From the NCBI RefSeq assembly GCF_028453695.1, contig NC_135777.1, forward strand, positions 15,303,714 through 15,367,713: a DNA stretch of 64,000 nucleotides. The letters run 5' to 3'. Shown here piece after piece: positions 11,886 through 23,555 of this stretch. Every line of letters starts with the position of its first letter. Position 1 is the first letter of the stretch. The notes under the pieces were generated by a model. The model saw only the letters and a program-made list of their open reading frames with translations, ran no database searches and was not told where the DNA came from. The position numbers and the translations under genes were made by a program. Source of the stretch: Augochlora pura. Its lineage: Eukaryota > Arthropoda > Insecta > Hymenoptera > Halictidae.

Positions 11886-12850
11886 AAGAGAAAGAGGAAG
11901 AGGAAGAGAAAAAGAGAGAGAAAGAGAGAAAGGGGGAGAAGGATAGGGAGAGAGGGAGATAAAGAGAAGGGTGGTCGGCGGAGAGCCACGTCGATGGTAC
12001 TAGGAGCAGTATTCGAGTATTCTCCCTACGGTTTTTCCACGGGGATCGGGTAATGGCGTTCCATCGACGTGGCCCCGGCGCGGAGCGCGACTTATTTATT
12101 CGCTTCGCGGCTCGTTGAGCTCCGGCGTTACCCTTCCCCGCCGCCACCGGCAGCCACTAAATTAATTTTGGACAGGGTGGATGCCGGTCGGGCACGGGGA
12201 GCAACAAATTCCTTCCGACACAGTCAATGAGATGCGGCAAGTTGCCCGCGCCACGGTACCTAGGAGAGATTATCCTAAGAAAACTTTCCCGGGTGTTCCC
12301 CCGTACCGTCGCGCCGGTATCCGGGCGTTACTGCAGTTAAACAATCTACAAAATTGAAATAATATGCAGATGTAATTTCGAGTAACTTTATATCGCTGTC
12401 CGCGCCCCCCCGCGCCGCCCCTCCCTCGAGTGTCCCAGAGCGCCGCAACTTCCTGACGAACCTCGATACTTGGAGGTCCCGACGCGACATCCGAGGCATC
12501 CGCACCGGAAACGGCCGGATACGCTCTTTTCGGAGAAAGAAGTCGCCGAGCGGGAACGAGCTTCTTACGAGCGCCGAAGAAAATTAGCTTTTTTACGACC
12601 GGAGACCGCGCGCCGCTGCAGGGACTAATATTTACGTTTATTAAAAGTTCCGTAATTGCGAGACTGATCTAATTCTGGATCGGGTTTGCTGGTTACCTCG
12701 ATAAATAAACGAACGGAAATGTTTACGCTACGGGATTCTCTAGGAATCGCGAGCAGCCCGATCGTTATCGCCGCGTCGTGTCTATTTAGGAGAGCGAGAA
12801 ACTGGTGGAGGACTTTTTGTGCGGGCTGTTTTGCGATGGAAACCGAGACT
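11390..12850. other. CpG-rich non-coding block
   Basis: Overlapping opposite-strand frames of 179 and 186 codons flank and read through the GA array at 11850-11969, giving Arg/Glu-rich and Ser/Leu-rich products respectively, which marks them as composition artefacts. No gene recognised. Confidence 0.55.
11850..11969. repeat. Long imperfect (GA)n/(GAAGAG)n tract
   Basis: About 120 bases of almost pure purine: GA runs, then GAAAGAG and GGAAGAG variants, then GGGAGA. Confidence 0.9.
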
Positions 12851-14720
12851 TTTTTTATTCAAAGCGCTTCCATATTGTTTCTTTTTTATTTTCTTTTAGA
12901 TACGAATAATATAGAGGATGAACATAATAACGTGGCACGAATTGTTTATTAAGAATATAATAGAAAACTGTTGACTTCGATTCTTTTTTGTAAATAAATG
13001 TGTAATAGCTGTTACATTTACATAATGTATTGATAGATATATTAATTAACACTTGTTTTTCGCTAATAACTTATGCATCAATGTACACATATTGCTAATA
13101 GAAGTGTAAAGATTTATTTCCATGTAAATGACGTGATTAACATCCGTATTTAGTACATCGCGATAAAAATCTTCGTAACAAGTGTGACACAATACGACAG
13201 GGCAAGAGATTAAAATATTCTATATGCTCACATTAACAACTAATAAAATGGTTACAGATGTCCTCTGTCTCGAAAAATTGTACATCTTGGTAACAAATGC
13301 TTGTGGATCTTAAACTGTTGAAAGTTAAAGGAAATACCAGAAAATCGCTAAAACCAACATCTACCACTTCAATACTTCGATTACCATGTCACTCGTATTT
13401 GGAATAATCTGTTTATTAAATTTAATTAATATTAAATTTAATTACCTGCAGTAAATTGTAAGAATGGCTTTCCAACGTTAATTTGTTTCAACGAAATGCT
13501 TCGGATGTACGAAATATTTGCGGCAACCGGCGCGGTAGTGAAAGTGTTAAAGGGCAGGTACAACGCGTGGATACAGGAGGCAGTTACAGAGACGCAATTT
13601 TTCTCGGATGCAGACGCGAGGCAAGAACGCCTATTACCATCCGGCAGGGAGCGATAAACTTTCTTTTTGCCTGGCCAGTTCCGCGAAAGCGTCGGCTTCT
13701 GTCGGAAAAGGGGATGATCGCCGAGGACTATGGTTAGCCCGAACGGGGCTAACATAACTCATTACTCGGTGCTTCTTGCTCCCCGGAATTCCATTCCCGC
13801 TACAATTATCGTTGTCCAAGAAAATCGTGGCCATCCGGCGGCGCGTCGCGACGAACTCGGTATTAGGAATTCTTGCTCGACATCCATCGTCCATAAGACT
13901 TGTAATAACGGTGTCGTGGGTGTCGCGGGGAGGCGCGCGGGCGCGTGTAAGCCCGCGCGTGGAAGCTCGCGTTACGTCCAGTCGCGAAAATGTCCGGTAT
14001 GCCGGCTCGTATATCGTGCACGGTCCATCGCGGCTTCCGAAATGCCGAGGATACTCGTGTCGCGCAGACAGTCCCGAGCCAAAGAAGAACTAATATCGAT
14101 CCCGAGTCATCCATCATGGCTCACTCTATTAAACCAGCGTACCCCATTTTCCCTCTGACCCCCTTTTCGCAATCACTTTACCCGTCCTATTCGACGCCGT
14201 TCCAGAGCACCCTTCTTGCCCGTCTTATCCCATCCTTCTCAAGCCCCCAAACGCGACGCACCCCTTCGATCCTGCTCCGACCCCCGTCGCCGCCACTTTC
14301 CGATCCTCCTTTACCAACGATCGTAGCCAGGCATCGCGGTTTTTCCCGAAACCATCCTCGCCTCTGACTGATACTCCCGGCGAATCTCTATCCTCAGACA
14401 CTTTTTCGAGAGGAGCGCCTCTTAAAGTCGTCCCATCCCGCTAGAAATCCCAGATTTCTGCTGGGGTGCGACGGAACGATAAGGACAGCTCTGACGGATG
14501 CTAGACGAATGTCTTGGGCGGGTTCTACAACGGGGCTAATTACGAGCCTCTTATTCCCGTGACCAGAAAAGGGCGTTCTTGGTTGATAGCCTCGCTACGA
14601 ACCCCATTGCATCTGCACACTGGGTTAGTGGGCTGACGGTGTGTTGTAGCGTTCGTAGGATTTGGACACTTTATCCGATAAGTCGGAAGTAGGTTGCATC
14701 AATTGGGAGGTGCTGGAGCC
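12851..14720. other. Non-coding block: AT-rich to about 13500, then CpG-rich and pyrimidine-rich
   Basis: It contains a perfect AT hairpin (13417-13440). Frames of up to 142 codons in 13480-14370 overlap one another in different frames and strands and show no conserved motif. Confidence 0.5.
13417..13440. repeat. AT-only hairpin with 10-bp arms
   Basis: Arms TAAATTTAAT and ATTAAATTTA flank a TAAT loop. All bases are A or T, so it may simply reflect local composition. Confidence 0.6.
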
Positions 14721-16780
14721 AAACGAAAATCTGTTTCTTACTTTAACGATTTTAACACTGAATATTCCATTCTGGTCGGTGCAATTGGTCTCATATTTTT
14801 CATTTTTAAATTGTTGGAATTATGAAGATTCTTTTTGAGCAACGATCTAATAAATTCGTTTATTTTAGTTCGCATTGTAACAAAAATAGCGAGAAGTCAA
14901 GGTACATTCAATCTCATCATTTGTATAAGCCAAGACATTTCATTGACTGGTAGATTTAGTATGAACACATTATTCACTGGAAATGACGTACGACTTCTTT
15001 CGATATTCATTTCTAATAAATGTTGCGTTCCACTCTATAGAGTCGCCTCATATACAATCTATTATACTTTTATAGTCGATCATATGTATAAAGTTCTGAA
15101 TAATATGCGGATTCTTTTTGGCTCGCTTTTAGAAAACTTCGCTAGCCATACAAATACTGGCAGAATCTCCCATATCAATAATGTGTTAATAAATCGAAAA
15201 TACGTAGATGTTTCAGAATTCTTTTAATCTCTTTATTCTAGATTGCACCTACTCATTTCTCTCGCAAATGCATAAAACTCGCGCTCTAGTCATAAGGCAC
15301 GTTCGGATGATTTATTCAGCCATAAAGCACCCAAAAGTAGAATTCGTTGCGACTAGCCGTCGTCAAGAAGAATTTAGCGAAGACAATTTCAGACGTTACC
15401 AAATCATCAGGCAGAACAATTTTAGAATAACAACATAGTTAACGAAACTGTAACTGTATATTCTCTCGATATTTTTAAATTTTTAAAGTTTTAACCGGGC
15501 ACAGTGAATTATTTGGCTCGAAAAGTTGACCAAGACTATTTTATCCGTTTTTCTGAGATCGCAAATAGTTAACAATGAAATCAATTTTCTTTCTTTATAC
15601 TATTTTACTCTAATACGAGCTTTCTTTTGCCGTTTTGAGTCGTTTACCGTGTTTTCTTTCGTCTCACGATTCTCTAAGCTAATTAAAAATAGTTAGAAAT
15701 TTTACAAGAATTGTTTTAAATGAAATATATTTCACCGAATTATTAATGTTTCAATATCACTAACTAAAGAAACACTTTAAAAAATATCTACTTACTTCAA
15801 AGAATTTTACAAAGAAAAAGGTTGGTATAATTGCGTTGCGACATTGAAATTGTGAATCAAACCTTTATCACTGAATCTAATAACAATGTGAATCGTCTGT
15901 GTGTAGCAAAAAGTTTATATTTCACACAAGATTTTTTAAATGGAATTTTGGCTAGATTTTGGGGCCGAAATCTGCAGCGCGCGTCGTCAAGGAACCGAGC
16001 ACGCTGTATTTTCCGAACGCAAAAACCGCCGAAGCCGAGATTTTCCGTTTGGTGTCCTCGTTCGAGGACCGGGTCGCGGCGTCGCTCGCGAGAATATCCG
16101 AAGGCAATTTTCCCCGCGGTTCGGATTCCCGTGGCAGTTAAACGCTCGAAGAAGCGGAGCGGTCCGCCTCCGTCGGCGCGCTGGAAAAAAAATTGAGGTA
16201 GATAGATCGCGGGCTTTTTCATAAACTGTTGGGACGCCGTAAATTTAAAGGGTATCCGGTATCAGGGCGGATTTATCTCAGTCACGACGCGTCGCGGCCG
16301 CCTCTGCAATCAAAGAACCGAAGATAAAATGCAAGCCCGAAAGCCGATTACCCTATCCCAGCCTGCCTCCCGGTGCAATTTTCTTGGAGGGGTTCGCAGA
16401 CCCCCGCGAGCTCATCGGTGTCATTAATACCAATATATCTGCATAAACCCGGTAATGACCAAGCTAAATTCCCGGACAGAGGGGTCGCCGCGCCCTTTTC
16501 TTTCCCGAGGATCCATTTTCCTCTTGCCGATACCGGAGCCAATTAATTTCTTAGGACGCCCTCTCAATCCGGAGCCGTGAGCCGCGTCTTCGGGGATCGA
16601 TGACGACGGAAAGTTGCGTGGTCACGCGTTGACGATCCGTCGACGTAGCTCGAACAACGGCGCGCGGTGACACTTTTTCTCCAACAGCTGGCGAAAATAC
16701 GATTTTCGAATGATATGACAGCAAAACCTGCTGTAGACATAGAAGAAAGAAAACTTGTCTCGATTTGAGAAATTATTGAG
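14721..16780. other. Non-coding block: AT-rich to about 15940, then CpG-rich
   Basis: A 130-codon open frame (14835-15227) lies in AT-rich DNA, where such a length is moderately unusual, but it shows no recognisable domain. In the CpG-rich part, opposite-strand frames of 121 codons overlap fully. No gene called. Confidence 0.45.
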
Positions 16781-18608
16781 CAAGGGTTAAAGAGGATAAC
16801 ATCTTTAATGTGTCAAGCTAAAATTCATCAGCAAAGAAACCTTTTGCAGAACATTTCAACATTAAAATGTATGTTATAATAATGAACATTGCACGCAGAC
16901 AACACAAGTATTATTTAATTAAGTGTACCAAATAACATAACGGTAGAAGCTTGTGATAATCATTGAATTATCTAACAATAATCATCGCATAAAATAACAT
17001 ATTACATGTAATATCTAATTGAAAACTTTGCGCGTTTCTGCTGATTTTTATGATATAAAGTTTAACGTGTCAAATAGTTGAAATTAAGATCGTTAAAGTA
17101 TTATAACTTTCCTAAAGAAATCATGAGATTATGTAAGTTAGCTCATTCTACAGAAAAGAAGTTTTCGTTATTAAAATCTGAGTCTATTGTAACCAAAGCT
17201 GCCTCACTTCGTTTTAATTTCCTTGTCTTCGACATCTCGATTTTACTTTCTGAGAAGTTCAAAAAATTTTTGTTAACGAATAAAACTGACGTCATTTTGT
17301 ACCATAAAGTCTCCTCTATCACTTTTCGACGCCATTCCATGACTGTTTAAATTGAAAATATTCCACTTCTCTGCATTCAATAATGTCTGATTTCTCTTCT
17401 TGAGTTTTAATATTTTTATAACAAATTCAGTGATCGCATAAATGTAAAAACGACGATTTCCATAAGAATCCTATGAAATTATGAATTGTGAGAATATATT
17501 TGGTGAAGGTGCCATTGGTCTAAGTGTCGCAGAGATTCGAGGTTCTCGACATCATGCAACATCCACGTAAGGAACGAATTCTTGGCTGATCAGATAACAG
17601 GATCTCCGAACGCGACGGGATTACCAGTTTTCCGGCGACAATGTAACCCGTCCCGTGGATACGGCTAAACGGGCTTAAGGGATTAATCTTTAGTAGTCAA
17701 TTTAGTAGCTGGCAGAAGTTGGATAAAGTCCGGCGCGCACGCAGGCTGCTCGAGCCGACGCCGCCCGGAGTCGCGAGGACCGGCTCTCCGTGTTACCTAA
17801 GCTAACAATAATTTAATCACGTTCAATAGCGGCCGCGATTGTTGCATCGAGATTAGAATTGAAGGACGACTTAATTCGAGCGACGTCTGTTCATCTCTGT
17901 ACTGCGACGAGGATGCGCGTAATCACTGATCACCCTAAGAAGAATTTCAGGAGGATTTATGGTCTGTGAAAATGTGACATTGTTCAATTTGCTATGCAAT
18001 CGCTCGTACACCAAAATTGTAAAATAAGACAGAATTGTTGTCTTGAATTTTCCTTTTACGTTTTCTGGAAGTAGAACATAGATTTTTACACTTTTTACAA
18101 AATTGAGCATGTGCTGGTTAATATTAAAGGAAGATTACGGGAATGTAAGAGTGAATTAATGGAAGAAAATTTTTAAGGATCCTCTCTGTCATAGTATTAT
18201 TATGGAGATCCTATTATGGTAAGCTTTCGGTATAGGCTCCTTAGTTTTATCAAAAGCAGTGGTAGTTTCAAGCGTGAGCCATTAAATCACTTTCGGTAAC
18301 TTGATCTTATCGGTTCTTTGACGATCATCATTTGAGAGATATGTTCCTTCTTGCTGCAGCGTGATCGTCGAAGATCTTATTAATACGCTTCTCGTTCAAG
18401 ATAATGCTATAGTAGGAGAAAGTAGCCCAAATCGTACTATTTAGAAAAATTATGCTGATACACTATTTAACATAATCAATATAATTTACAATGCAATTAC
18501 GATTGTCAATTAAAATCAAGATCACTTAGTAATTGACAGCAAAATCTCACAATTTTATTAACATCTTACCTAAATACTTACCTGCTTTTAAATAGTTACA
18601 AACTAGTA
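16781..18608. other. Non-coding block, mostly AT-rich
   Basis: AT-rich except for a CpG-rich part at about 17540-17860. A lone AAGGGTTAA at 16786-16794 resembles the end of a TTAA element, but no partner end was found. Nothing else recognised. Confidence 0.5.
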
Positions 18609-18918
18609 CTAACCCTTTGCACTCGAGGCTATTTTAATTATATTTTAACCTCTTAAAATTATGATTATTCTCAGTGTAAAGAAAATGAGAATTAGTTAAA
18701 AAACTATTCGCTACCCTCAGCAATACCAACAAAACCTCATCGTATAAAATAAGATGGATGATGAATAAAAAAGAAACAATTAAATAGATTGTTCTCTACT
18801 ATAAAAATTCTTCCCTAAAGAGGTTAAACATATTACCTGATCTATAGTATTTCTATTTTATATAATTTATTGAAATTTATGCTTACGAAATTGAACCTAT
18901 TTTCAAGTGCAATATTAG
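18609..18918 (-). mobile_element. Decayed TTAA-type miniature element, CCCTTTGCACTC group
   Basis: The left end, CTAACCCTTTGCACTCGAGG, matches the non-palindromic end of this group (compare the right end of 26604-26847). The other end survives only as CAAGTGCAATATTAG near 18904-18918, so the right border is approximate. Both TTAA targets have mutated. Interior AT-rich, non-coding. Confidence 0.55.
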
Positions 18919-20290
18919 CTGATTTTACAAATGGCTAAGTATATGTAACATCTGCTAGATGCAACTAATATACAATACTTTAAGAGAAATATAAGAGGTA
19001 AGAGCAACCATCCCCTACAACATCTAATCGAACACTCTGTACATCATAATAGTAACCATTATAGTGATAAACAATTCCATTCAGAAAACGCAACATTATC
19101 CCAGCGCCTTTAAGTTATTAATTCTCGAGGCAGAGTCTCCTTTAGGCGAAGTTCGCCCCTTGTCTCGTCTAATTTCGATCGGAAGATTTTATTGCATCTT
19201 CGATAGTTCCGAAACAATCTTCATATAGCTCGGCAGCCCCTGTGATCAAGCCAAGTTTCGCGTCAATCTCGAGACCGGGGAACTTCGCGGTATAAAAACG
19301 AAAGAAAATAGTTGGTCGTTCAGGCCGAGCATCGATGCTGCTTCGAGCGTGAGCGCCACGGCAGCCGTATTCCCGTATTCAGCGAGATAATCTCGGCCGT
19401 TGCCCCGTAACTTATTGTTCCTTTCATCGTCCGGCGATAATTAGGGGCGTAATATCGGCGCCGATATCGCTTATCGTGGAAATGATCCCGACAATGAGCG
19501 ATTTATGGGACTGCGCGGAGTCGCCGTGGACGGGCGGCGATCACCGGGGCCCCACCGGCATAAAAGATCCCATACACACAGGCGCGTGTCCATTGTATCG
19601 CGTGCGCCTCCAGAGACAAAGACCGATTACCGTGGGCGGCGGGTGACTCCGCGGGAAATATTATTCGCGGTGAAAATGCGCCGGGTCCGCCATTGTGCCC
19701 CGGCTCCGGCGCAGAAATGAAAAAGAGGAAAAACCGGCGGCCCTCTTCCGGCGCCCACCCACGTCGGTTATCGTTTGTAATACTTCGGTCTAGCCCGAAG
19801 GTGCGACGAGGAACACCGAGATAGAGGAAAGACGGCTGAGATCGCCGTAGGGGGTGGACGGAGCGGGGGGACTCGTTTCCTTCCGTAACGCAGTAAATCG
19901 ATTTCCTATTATCAAGCCATTCTTTCCTATAAAGGAACCGAGTAGATAGATTATCCGCGGCATTATCAAAACCGTTCCTTTTTATGGCCGGCAGTAATGG
20001 GTCCCCGGAACCAATGACACGCACCGTTCTCGGCTTCGCAACGCCCTGGTGACTACGCGCTATCTCCGACTTCGAAGGACAACCACGCGTCTCGCATAGG
20101 CGTAAACAACGCTTCTAGCCGATACGACCGTTTGATGGGAAGATCGTGACTCGAGGGGTTGCCGGAGATAATTAGTTCGTTGCCAGACGAACGCAGGGTT
20201 TGCCCGGCCTGTGGAAGACGGGTGGTCCGCGCCGATCCTGATTGACTGATCAGTTTCTGCCGTGGGAAGTAACATTTCGCAACGGGTTCA
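18919..20290. other. Non-coding block, CpG-rich from about 19100
   Basis: Holds a TATA/initiator pair at 19291. The 173-codon minus-strand frame (19503-20024) is overlapped by a plus-strand frame and shows no family motif. No gene called. Confidence 0.5.
19291..19326 (+). promoter_or_regulatory. Candidate TATA/initiator core promoter
   Basis: TATAAAA at 19291-19297 is followed by TTCAGG with its A at 19322, 31 bases from the first T of the TATA word, in a CpG-rich setting. This is the best-spaced TATA/initiator pair seen in the window. No downstream coding exon was identified, so the transcript would be non-coding or have distant exons. Confidence 0.3.
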
Positions 20291-22983
20291 ACATTAGGTT
20301 GCTCGATTTTATTTGTTAATTAAACGTCGACCAATTTTTCTGAACAGATTACATGTCTTTTTAGCAACGGTGTTTTTTCAACCAATTGTTCACGAAGAGA
20401 ATGTTTTTGGCGAAGGATAACATGACTATCACAGTCGTGTAATTTTTATAAGAAATTTCGTTTGATCTAACCGAAGACAAAATTATTTGCGGAAAAGAAA
20501 AAATAGTTCATGTTCCCAAAAATTTCGATATCATCGACTATTTTCTTAAATTCATAGTATTATTAACATTTATCTAAATAAAATCTTTTTGGTGCATATT
20601 ATTCTGAGGATCATTTCCCTGGTCATATTTGCAATAAAAATAACTAACGTAAATAACTGTAACGCTATTGTTTCAAATAATATTATTTTTATTTTCAAAT
20701 GACGACATTGAAAGTAACGATTTGAAATGAATCATTTCGCCTAGTTATGTCCTATTCCCATTTCAAATCAAATTTATCTAAGTCCGTTTCAAATTAATAT
20801 CGAAATGAGGGAGTGGAGCATATTCGTAGTCCCACGGGGGTGGCATTTACGACCAACTGGTAGAACGGCAAAGGGGAAGAGAAACTGGCGTGGAAAGGAC
20901 AATTCATCGTCTCGATCGAGTGAAAAATTCGGTCGGGGTGATCGCGGCTTCAAATCCGGGCAATGTTCGCGGCCTGGCGTGAAATTACGGGACCCGTTTT
21001 CCCGGGGAACGGCGCGGGATCATCCCCTCTGACCTCTAGTCACTACATTAAGCTTATCCGTCAGCGTTTCGCCGGAGAGGGACGAAACGTCTCGTCGGGG
21101 CGACGGGCGAAATCGACGAGAGACACGCGTGCACGACGCGCCGCCGCCGCCGCCGTCGCTCGTCGCTCGTCGTTCACCGTCCTCGACAGTTCATTGAACG
21201 CGAGATCGTTTCTCCTCGAGCAACCACCGACCATTGCGGCCTGTTCAACCAGCAAAACATGTAGATAGTCCTCGACGGAGCCGCGAGGAACCCGCCCTCC
21301 CCCCTCTTACTTCCCCTTCCCCTACACCGGAGCAGCCTCACCGAAGGAAGATCTCCGTGGAAAAAAGGGAAACGCGAAGTCGCGCTGGGAGACTCGAGGA
21401 AAATTTTCTAACAAAGCGGAGCTCACCCGGGATCTCCTTGGTGCCCGGCACTGTTTGAACGTGAAACTGGTTAAATATTTAGAAAAGACTCAACATCGGT
21501 ATAAATTGTACCGGAGCTCTGACCGTCCCGTAAGCTCGACCTTTTTCTAATTGACCTAATTGTACCGGCCGAATAATACCGTGGATTAATCAGTCGCGAT
21601 AAATTCTATGAGAAATTGAAACAGGAATGCAGTCTCTACCTTTTGCAGAGGACAGTCTGTTAGTAATATAACTGTTTTACATATTTTCGCCAATATCTTG
21701 GCAATATTTTAGTAATATTTTGTGTCGTAGCTCTGCTGACATAACTTTGACATATTTTATTATTTAAGTTTCAGTTCTGTGATATTTCTCACCGAAACAC
21801 AATGGGCGTCATCGGCAGTAACCACGCCAACCAGTTTTTCATAAAATATTTGATTATCATTAGTACCGGATTTTTAATGTTTCTGTTGAATTTCCATAAT
21901 CCGTACATCAAAATTAAATCCAGAAATTAACATACGGAACTCGGTCAGTACACATATTTTGAGTTGCAGCAGTCTAATGCGCAAGAATGTTACGTGCTGC
22001 GTGTAAACACGATGTCGGCTATGACAATTCAGAAATTCATGTGGAAACAGCGGAGTTACCCTAACGCGAATAATGTTTTTAATGATGCAGCGGCAGCGTT
22101 CGCGAAGTTTGCAGTGATTAACAGCCCGTCTTGTGCCTTCGATACCAGCAAACACAGAATTTCCGCGAACAGTACAATAGCCGGCGTGGACTTGGTTTAT
22201 TAGTAGCGCATTAACGAGCGCCTTTACAATGCGCTGTCGCAGACGCGTACCTTTTGTAACTCCGTTTTAACTAACGACGACCACCGTGCCGCGTGAAATA
22301 TGCTTGACCCGGTGGAGCCCCGTCATTCAAACAGCTTTCAGCGAATTAATTTCAACGGGATTTCATTCGGACCGCGAGACATTTAAACGACCGGCAATCG
22401 GTGAAACGTGGACATAATTTAAAACAATGTTATTTTTGTCCGCGAATCGCCGACCGGCGCTATAACCAGAGAATCTGTCGTTGCCACGGTGTTACGAATC
22501 GTCAATCCGTTTCGGGGCGAAATTCGAAACGTACGATTTTACTGCGTTCATTAATTCGCATAATTAGAACCGCGCCAAGTTTGATTAATATTCAGATATT
22601 CGCTAATACCAGCCTGCTTTCGTTGACTGAATATATATATATATTGAGCTATTTCTAACGAAATTATAAAATCGTCGCTGATAGTTAAGGCTTGCAAAAA
22701 TTATTCGATCGCAAAGCTGTACTTATTTTAAAGCCCTCTATTTTCCATCGTTTACTCTCCTGTGAAATATTTTTACATAAAACAGCAAGTAGAGAACTGG
22801 TAATACGATTCCCCTGGAAAATGGTGTAAAATGGAACGTCACCAAAAATATTCGAGAATTTTTGTCACGAATGAATCCACGTTAAGTACGAATATTGAAG
22901 TTTCATTTTCTACAACAATCCTTTAAAACCTGTACAACATTTTGTCATCATTTCGCCGAGCTCCGCGCGGATACTGCGCTGTC
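20291..22983. other. Non-coding block, alternating AT-rich and CpG-rich
   Basis: AT-rich at 20290-20800 and 21600-22000; CpG-rich at 20800-21450 with a GCC/CGT-type repeat at 21140-21175. A short AT dinucleotide run lies at 22632-22644. No gene recognised. Confidence 0.5.
21140..21175. repeat. (GCC)n then (GCTCGTC)n simple repeat
   Basis: Five to six GCC triplets followed by two to three copies of a GTCGCTC unit. Confidence 0.75.
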
Positions 22984-23555
22984 AAAGGGCACAGACGATT
23001 AAGATGGTCAAAACTGCCCTTAGAGGTTTTTCAATGAGTCATACACCGTTCGATAGCTGACCAATAAAAACTCATCCGTGTAAAATTTTAACCCTGGAAC
23101 TTGTCCGTGAGATTAGTTACAGGGTAAATTAGATTTCGCGGTTTTCCGGTATTTTTCCACCTTTAGCGGCTTGTTGTGATAGTGCCTTGTCAGGGAATTA
23201 ATGTAAAAGTTTTAGCGATTTTAGTTTTCGAGAAATCTTAAATTTTCCGATTTTTTGGGGGTTTTTCATTTTTGATAATCACAGCTTGCAACTGAAAAAT
23301 ATGAAAAAGTTCTATAAACATGCGGCTTAATGTCCAAAATAAGCCATATTTTTTCAAAATTTTAGAAAGCCGCTAAAGGTGAAAAAATGCCGGAAAACCG
23401 CGAAATCTAATTTACCCTGTATCTACCCTCACGGACAAGTTCCAAGGTTAAAATTTTACACAGATGAGTTTTTATAGGTCAGCTATCGAACGGTGTATGA
23501 CTCATTGAAAAACCTTTAAGGCCAGTTTTGACCATCTTAATCGGCTATGTCCTTT
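22984..23555. mobile_element. Foldback element with 189-bp inverted arms
   Basis: The left arm (22984-23172) is the reverse complement of the right arm (23367-23555) with scattered mismatches and no obvious large gap; a 194-bp spacer separates them. Both arms begin AAAGG, share CGATTAAGATGGTCAAAACT close to the outer end, and share ATTTCGCGGTTTTCCGG further in. The spacer is AT-rich with no coding capacity. No clear target-site duplication was found, so the superfamily is undetermined. If transcribed, either strand would fold into one long near-perfect hairpin. The arms have stayed similar, so the element is probably fairly young or has undergone gene conversion; that is inference. Confidence 0.85.

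Noticed and set aside
11587..12147. 186-codon minus-strand open frame
   Set aside because: Reads through the GA array and encodes Ser/Leu/Phe repeats; product of the microsatellite.
16786..16794. AAGGGTTAA, possible TTAA-element end
   Set aside because: Upstream sequence is CpG-rich with no matching opposite end.
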